DNA from: Geoalkalibacter sp.
GTDB lineage: Bacteria > Desulfobacterota > Desulfuromonadia > Desulfuromonadales > Geoalkalibacteraceae
Direction of reading: 5' to 3'
NCBI RefSeq assembly: GCF_030605225.1
Contig: NZ_JAUWAV010000033.1
Coordinates: 1 to 49,098 of the forward strand
DNA length: 49,098 bases
The notes below the pieces were generated by a model. The model made no database searches, was not told the origin of the DNA, and was given only the letters and a program-made list of their open reading frames with translations. Both the position numbers and the translations under genes were made by a program. Of the stretch, positions 48,962 through 49,098 are shown in pieces (position 1 is the stretch's first letter; every line of letters starts with the position of its first letter).

Positions 48962-49098
48962 AGGTGGCCCCCGCTGTTAGGACAGGTTGGCGGCGGGGTT
49001 AAGGTGGATCGCCTTCATGGTTATGCCGCCAATGAGAGAATCGGTCCGGCGTAGCCGGGCCGGGGTTGTTGCCAATATGCCTCATCCGGAGTTTTGCC
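48962..49098 (-). mobile_element. End of an IS3-type insertion sequence
   Basis: From about 48962 the sequence (AGGTGGCCCCC...) resembles the terminus of an IS3-family element, and a transposase C-terminus is read leftward toward it. The junction coincides with the break in the methyltransferase frame. The exact terminal base and any target duplication cannot be fixed because the other end is outside the window. Confidence 0.5.
49021..49098 (-). CDS. IS3-type transposase (rve), C-terminal end (partial)
   Basis: On the minus strand the frame entering at the window edge reads GKTPDEAYWQQPRP and ends SLAA with TAA at 49021. GKTPDEAYW is the characteristic tail of the integrase-core transposase (OrfB) of IS3-like elements; IS481 is possible. 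Only 25 residues are visible. Confidence 0.65.
   Translation of the reverse strand, partial: GKTPDEAYWQQPRPGYAGPILSLAA

Noticed and set aside
48857-48980. Integron attC-like look (GCGTAAC ... GTTAGGA)
   Set aside because: The interior is not palindromic, the right core does not fit GTTRRRY, and the right half is better explained as an IS end.

Overview
The window is GC-rich bacterial chromosome. The gene families point to the Desulfuromonadia (Geobacter / Desulfuromonas / Geoalkalibacter-like, formerly Deltaproteobacteria). The main clues are a PEP-CTERM response regulator of the PrsR type, PEP-CTERM proteins, a GEMM-I riboswitch, the yicC-gmk-rpoZ-rel-ridA cluster, and a DHH-CBS-tRNA nucleotidyltransferase fusion. 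This is inferred from family knowledge; no rRNA is present.

Layout. (a) 1-275: the right end of an ISL3-like insertion sequence cuts a GxxExxY-family gene, leaving its last ~45 codons. (b) 0.3-10.2 kb: an accessory, surface/secretion-oriented region. It holds PrsR (a sigma-54 activator), a convergent GAF-kinase-like-GAF-HD-GYP sensor with degenerate catalytic motifs, two tandem secreted subtilases (S8) and two PEP-CTERM proteins. Four -24/-12 (sigma-54) promoters can be read directly: before the sensor, before the second protease and before each PEP-CTERM gene. The second protease alone also has a GEMM-I (cyclic-dinucleotide) riboswitch in its leader. (c) 10.5-20.7 kb: tlyA, a tetrapyrrole-methylase-like enzyme, a U32 protein, an SbcD/SbcC-like pair, a HIT protein, a divergent RelA/SpoT homologue with a decayed synthetase domain, a polysaccharide deacetylase and a nucleotide-sugar dehydrogenase. 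(d) 20.7-26.1 kb: rfbD, yicC, gmk, rpoZ, full-length rel and ridA. (e) 26.2-28.7 kb, minus strand: rpmB, a DUF523 protein, purN and purM. (f) 28.9-35.4 kb: rimI, pyrK, pyrD, the DHH/CBS/nucleotidyltransferase fusion, an M50 protease and rluB. (g) 35.4-45.7 kb: a large TPR protein, an ExeA-like ATPase, mutL, miaA, hfq, a PDZ/radical-SAM/DUF512 protein, a LUD protein, a TPR protein and lrgAB. (h) 45.7-49.1 kb: a DnaQ/UvrC-N fusion nuclease, a VOC protein, a Phd/PIN toxin-antitoxin pair, a 149-bp inverted repeat, and a methyltransferase start interrupted by the end of an IS3-type element at the right edge.

How it fits together. Region (b) looks like one regulon: PrsR with sigma-54 would switch on secreted or sorted proteins, and a second messenger would tune one of the two proteases. 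Regions (c)-(g) are mostly conserved housekeeping operons with ATGA or short overlaps. Both window edges carry insertion-sequence debris, so the flanks are mobile. The most interesting unexplained features are the riboswitch-controlled protease paralogue, the sensor with eroded HD and kinase sites, and the second Rel-like protein that keeps hydrolase residues but seems to have lost synthetase.
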